The position numbers and the translations under genes are program-made. A stretch of DNA of 6,914 bases from Betaproteobacteria bacterium (GTDB taxonomy: Bacteria; Pseudomonadota; Gammaproteobacteria; Burkholderiales; Nitrosomonadaceae), in NCBI GenBank assembly GCA_022601315.1, contig JAHZIU010000114.1, positions 1 through 6,914 on the forward strand. Direction: 5' to 3'. Position 1 is the first letter of the stretch, and every line of letters starts with the position of its first letter. Below the pieces are notes generated by a model. The model saw only the letters and a list, made by a program, of their open reading frames with translations, ran no database searches and was not told the origin of the DNA. Shown piece by piece: positions 4,477-6,914 of this stretch.

Positions 4477-6914
4477 CGTTTTTCTCCTTTTGAGTTGTAT
4501 TTGTAAGATCATTAGCTTCCATCACCTTGTTGTGTGAAACACTGCTCGCAACCGTCTCATTGGGGTATAAAAAAGCAGGTTGGATTGCTTTGATTAATGC
4601 AGGCAGTAAAGTCATGCTGGCAATAAAACTCGCCGAAATACCCACTGCAACAAGCGAGCCAAATTTAATCAATGGCACGACTTCACTGGTTGCCAGGACG
4701 CCAAACCCCAGCACTAACGCGGTGAAATTGAATAGCAAAGCACGCCCTGTGCTGGGATATAAAATTTCAATGGCTTCATCAAAGGAATGTTGCTTTTCTC
4801 GGATTAAAACTTTAAAACGTTCAATGGTATGTACCGCAAAATCAACGCCCAATCCGATCGCTATAGCTGCGAACATAGAAGTACCAATGGCGAGCCAGAT
4901 ACCGGAAAACCCCATCACGGCGTAAATCAACAACACTGAGAAAGCAACAGGAATGACCGTGATAACACCGGCAACCATTGAACGCATATTGAACGACGCC
5001 ATCATCCAAACCAGAATTAATGCTACGGCGACACTACCAAAGTGGCTTGCTCCCAGGAGCTTAATCCAGTGATAATCGACATTTACGCGCCCACTAAGAT
5101 TGGCACTGATACCGGCTGTATTGAAATGGTCATTAACATAGTGTTGCATGGCCTCCACAACGACTTTCTCATCGGTATAAACACCGGTATCCATGCGGAT
5201 ACGAACATTGGCAAGTCGGTAGTCATAATCGACTTCTTTTTCAAAATCAGTGGGATCACCACTTGCCGAATACAGCAAGAAATACTGCGCTACCAGATCA
5301 GGGTCATTTGGCAGTTGGTAGGCATCCAAACGGTCTTCATTTAGCGCCCGATTCATTTGCTTCAAGTAATCCACAATTGAAGTGGAGCCATTGACGTTTG
5401 GCAATGTCTCAGCGTAGCGTTGCAGGGCTTCAATGCGCCTTAAATGCTCGGGTTTAAATATGTCTTCTGCTTGCGGTGTTTCCACCACAACATCAAGATA
5501 ATGTACCCCATCAAGCTTCTGATTAATCAGTGTATCTGCTTTGACGATAGGCTCATCTTTCTGGAAAATATCAATGCGTGCTTCATTTAACTCGAGTCGA
5601 GTAGCACCCATTACCCCAGCAACTGTCACCAATAAAGCCAGGAACAACACCACAATGTGGTGGCGGGAAACCCAACTTCCAAAAGCTTTCATGGCTAGAC
5701 CAAAGCGGTCTACTTGAGATACGCTTAATTGCACGGCGTTTAGTTGTGCTGCGGTTCGATAAGCCGGACTGGGTTTGAGTTTTAGCAAGCTCAATGCGGC
5801 GGGCAATACAGTAATGGAAAAAATCCAGGCAACGCCCACGCCGAGCATGGCGAATAAGCCAAAATATTGCATGGGCGGCATTACCGAAGCCAAACTTAAA
5901 CCAAGAAAGCCTGCCATGGTTGTAAAGGTTGTGACTGTGATTGGACGCCACATTGCTTCCATGGTGCGCATTACAATTTGCTGTGGCGTATCTTTGGGAT
6001 TCTGTGCAATTTCTTCGTAATACTGACTCAAAATATGAATTGAGTCCGCAACAGCGATACCAATTAAAACAACTGGTAACGCATTTGTAATCACAAAAAA
6101 ACGCACATCAAATGCCGCCATCACGCCCAAAGCACTACCAACCGTTGCGAGCACGACAAAGTTGGGCAACAATGTGCCACGCAGTGTACGGAAAGAAACA
6201 AATAAAATGAGTGTGATAATTAATGCAGCAATGGGATTTAAGCGCTGTGCATCTGCATCAATATATGCGCCCATATAACCACTGACTGCGCCTTCACCCG
6301 CGACATGGATCGCATCACCCGGCTGTGTGGGTGCTCGCTCAACCAGTTCAAGTAAGCTGGTATAAACCTCTTGTGCTTGCGTTTGATCAATTAACTCAGC
6401 CACAATTAGCGTCGCATCACCTTCACGTGATACTAGGCTTCCCAAATACAGTGGGAAATCCATCACAGCCGCACGAATATGATCTGCTTGCTGCTGATCT
6501 TTGGGTGGCGCCTCGAAAAACGCTGCAACGATCATACCGTCATCAGTACCAATGATGTCATTTTCCGTGGCAAGACTGGTCACACGCTCATGATCTATGT
6601 TATCCATTGATTCAATCTGTTGTGTTAACCAATCCACCAACGCTAATGTCTGCGGATTAAAGATGCCTGTTTCGCCCTCATTAACAATGGCGATAACCAT
6701 TGGGTCTTTAAGACCAAAAATATCTTCCACCTTGTCACGATAGATGAGTGCGGGATGGTCCGGCGGAATGAACGCATCAGAACGCGTGTCTTTCTGTAAT
6801 GTTGGGATAAAAATAGCTGATCCCAATATCAAGATAAGCCCTGCTACAATGATCGTTTTAGGGTAAGCCAGAACCGACTGAAAAAAACGGGTAACCCTTA
6901 TTTGATTAATTGAA
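4451..6914 (-). CDS. RND/MMPL-superfamily inner-membrane exporter, 5' end outside the window
   Basis: The frame is open to the window edge, giving 820 residues here. The first 27 codons (including FFQSVLAYPKT) contain no ATG or GTG but supply the base of the first membrane segment, so the true start lies beyond 6914. The layout is a full 12-helix RND protein: TM1 about 20-37, periplasmic loop about 38-223, TM2-6 about 225-377, TM7 about 418-437, second loop about 438-620, TM8-12 about 625-777, and a polar Lys/Glu/Asn-rich tail to 820. TM4 has GIAVADSIH (Asp290) and TM10 has GLGVDFAVH (Asp691), the positions of the proton-relay aspartates in MmpL/HpnN-like proteins. It belongs with the 'predicted exporters of the RND superfamily' (COG1033 type), not the AcrB drug pumps: its loops are shorter and no adaptor gene is nearby. 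Relatives move lipids such as hopanoids and mycolates. The substrate here is unknown; the linked LolA-like and DUF1302 genes favour a lipid destined for the outer membrane. Confidence 0.94.
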   Translation of the reverse strand, partial: SINQIRVTRFFQSVLAYPKTIIVAGLILILGSAIFIPTLQKDTRSDAFIPPDHPALIYRDKVEDIFGLKDPMVIAIVNEGETGIFNPQTLALVDWLTQQIESMDNIDHERVTSLATENDIIGTDDGMIVAAFFEAPPKDQQQADHIRAAVMDFPLYLGSLVSREGDATLIVAELIDQTQAQEVYTSLLELVERAPTQPGDAIHVAGEGAVSGYMGAYIDADAQRLNPIAALIITLILFVSFRTLRGTLLPNFVVLATVGSALGVMAAFDVRFFVITNALPVVLIGIAVADSIHILSQYYEEIAQNPKDTPQQIVMRTMEAMWRPITVTTFTTMAGFLGLSLASVMPPMQYFGLFAMLGVGVAWIFSITVLPAALSLLKLKPSPAYRTAAQLNAVQLSVSQVDRFGLAMKAFGSWVSRHHIVVLFLALLVTVAGVMGATRLELNEARIDIFQKDEPIVKADTLINQKLDGVHYLDVVVETPQAEDIFKPEHLRRIEALQRYAETLPNVNGSTSIVDYLKQMNRALNEDRLDAYQLPNDPDLVAQYFLLYSASGDPTDFEKEVDYDYRLANVRIRMDTGVYTDEKVVVEAMQHYVNDHFNTAGISANLSGRVNVDYHWIKLLGASHFGSVAVALILVWMMASFNMRSMVAGVITVIPVAFSVLLIYAVMGFSGIWLAIGTSMFAAIAIGLGVDFAVHTIERFKVLIREKQHSFDEAIEILYPSTGRALLFNFTALVLGFGVLATSEVVPLIKFGSLVAVGISASFIASMTLLPALIKAIQPAFLYPNETVASSVSHNKVMEANDLTNTTQKEKNDETQKEPV
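4484..4490 (-). promoter_or_regulatory. Shine-Dalgarno that decides the start of the LolA-like gene
   Basis: AAAGGAG on the minus strand, 7 bases before the ATG at 4476, lies inside the coding sequence of the RND gene, where it encodes part of the Lys/Glu-rich tail QKEKND. It selects the 4476 start over the upstream in-frame ATG at 4512 and suggests translational coupling. Confidence 0.85.

Noticed and set aside
4477..4512. A 12-residue longer start for the LolA-like protein (ATG at 4512)
   Set aside because: It has no Shine-Dalgarno and would put MILQIQLKRRKT before a normal signal peptide; the ATG at 4476 has AAAGGAG at ideal spacing.
4527..5344. Two plus-strand open frames of 132 and 100 codons
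   Set aside because: They are antisense to the RND coding region, and their composition reflects the complement of hydrophobic codons; no independent signals.
5583..5951. A 122-codon open frame in another minus-strand frame
   Set aside because: It is wholly inside the RND gene, whose own frame encodes proper membrane helices; the His/Arg-rich product is a shadow.
4451..6832. A complete 793-residue RND protein starting at the TTG at 6832
   Set aside because: The frame continues upstream without a stop to the window edge, and the extra residues supply the base of the first membrane helix. The gene is cut by the edge and the TTG is an internal Leu codon.

Overview
The window reads as proteobacterial DNA of moderate to low GC content. 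An intact aat lies beside what looks like a decayed ate/bpt (the aat-ate pairing is common in beta- and gammaproteobacteria). There are signal peptides, two outer-membrane beta-barrel proteins and a perfect FNR/Anr-type operator. I cannot name the genus; a beta- or gammaproteobacterium with access to low-oxygen niches is the best inference.

Left part (1-939, minus strand): intact aat (leucyl/phenylalanyl-tRNA-protein transferase, 235 aa, catalytic residues E156, D186 and Q188 present). Directly after it comes a degenerate 5' remnant of the arginyl/leucyl-tRNA-protein transferase gene (ate/bpt). The remnant has lost conserved Pro, Arg and Cys positions and has probable frameshifts. The N-degron pathway seems to have been reduced to its Aat branch, at least at this locus.

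Divergent region (940-1066): a perfect TTGAT-N4-ATCAA FNR box is centred at 983.5. A TATTAT -10 hexamer on the plus strand places the predicted start site at A1025, so the box centre is exactly -41.5, which is class II FNR activator geometry. It drives a 309-aa outer-membrane protein (1067-1996) with a signal peptide, an alanine-rich heptad-repeat coiled coil and a C-terminal beta-barrel ending in Phe. The same box overlaps a possible promoter for aat. A strong intrinsic terminator (2115-2150) ends the plus-strand transcript. The roughly 120 bases before it contain small hairpins and a perfect TATAAT, so a 3'-derived small RNA is possible. Bases 2151-2275 hold nothing I can support, including no clear terminator for the minus-strand operon.

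Right part (2276-6914, minus strand): a three-gene operon, read right to left. First is an RND/MMPL-type inner-membrane exporter whose 5' end lies beyond the window edge. Next is a periplasmic LolA-like 'outer membrane lipoprotein-sorting' protein overlapping it by 26 bases. Last is a DUF1302-type outer-membrane beta-barrel protein 23 bases further on. Together they form a plausible inner membrane to periplasm to outer membrane route for a hydrophobic cargo, probably a lipid. No adaptor (HlyD/MFP) or TolC gene is present in the window. The cargo is unknown, and this cassette is the best candidate here for an incompletely described system.
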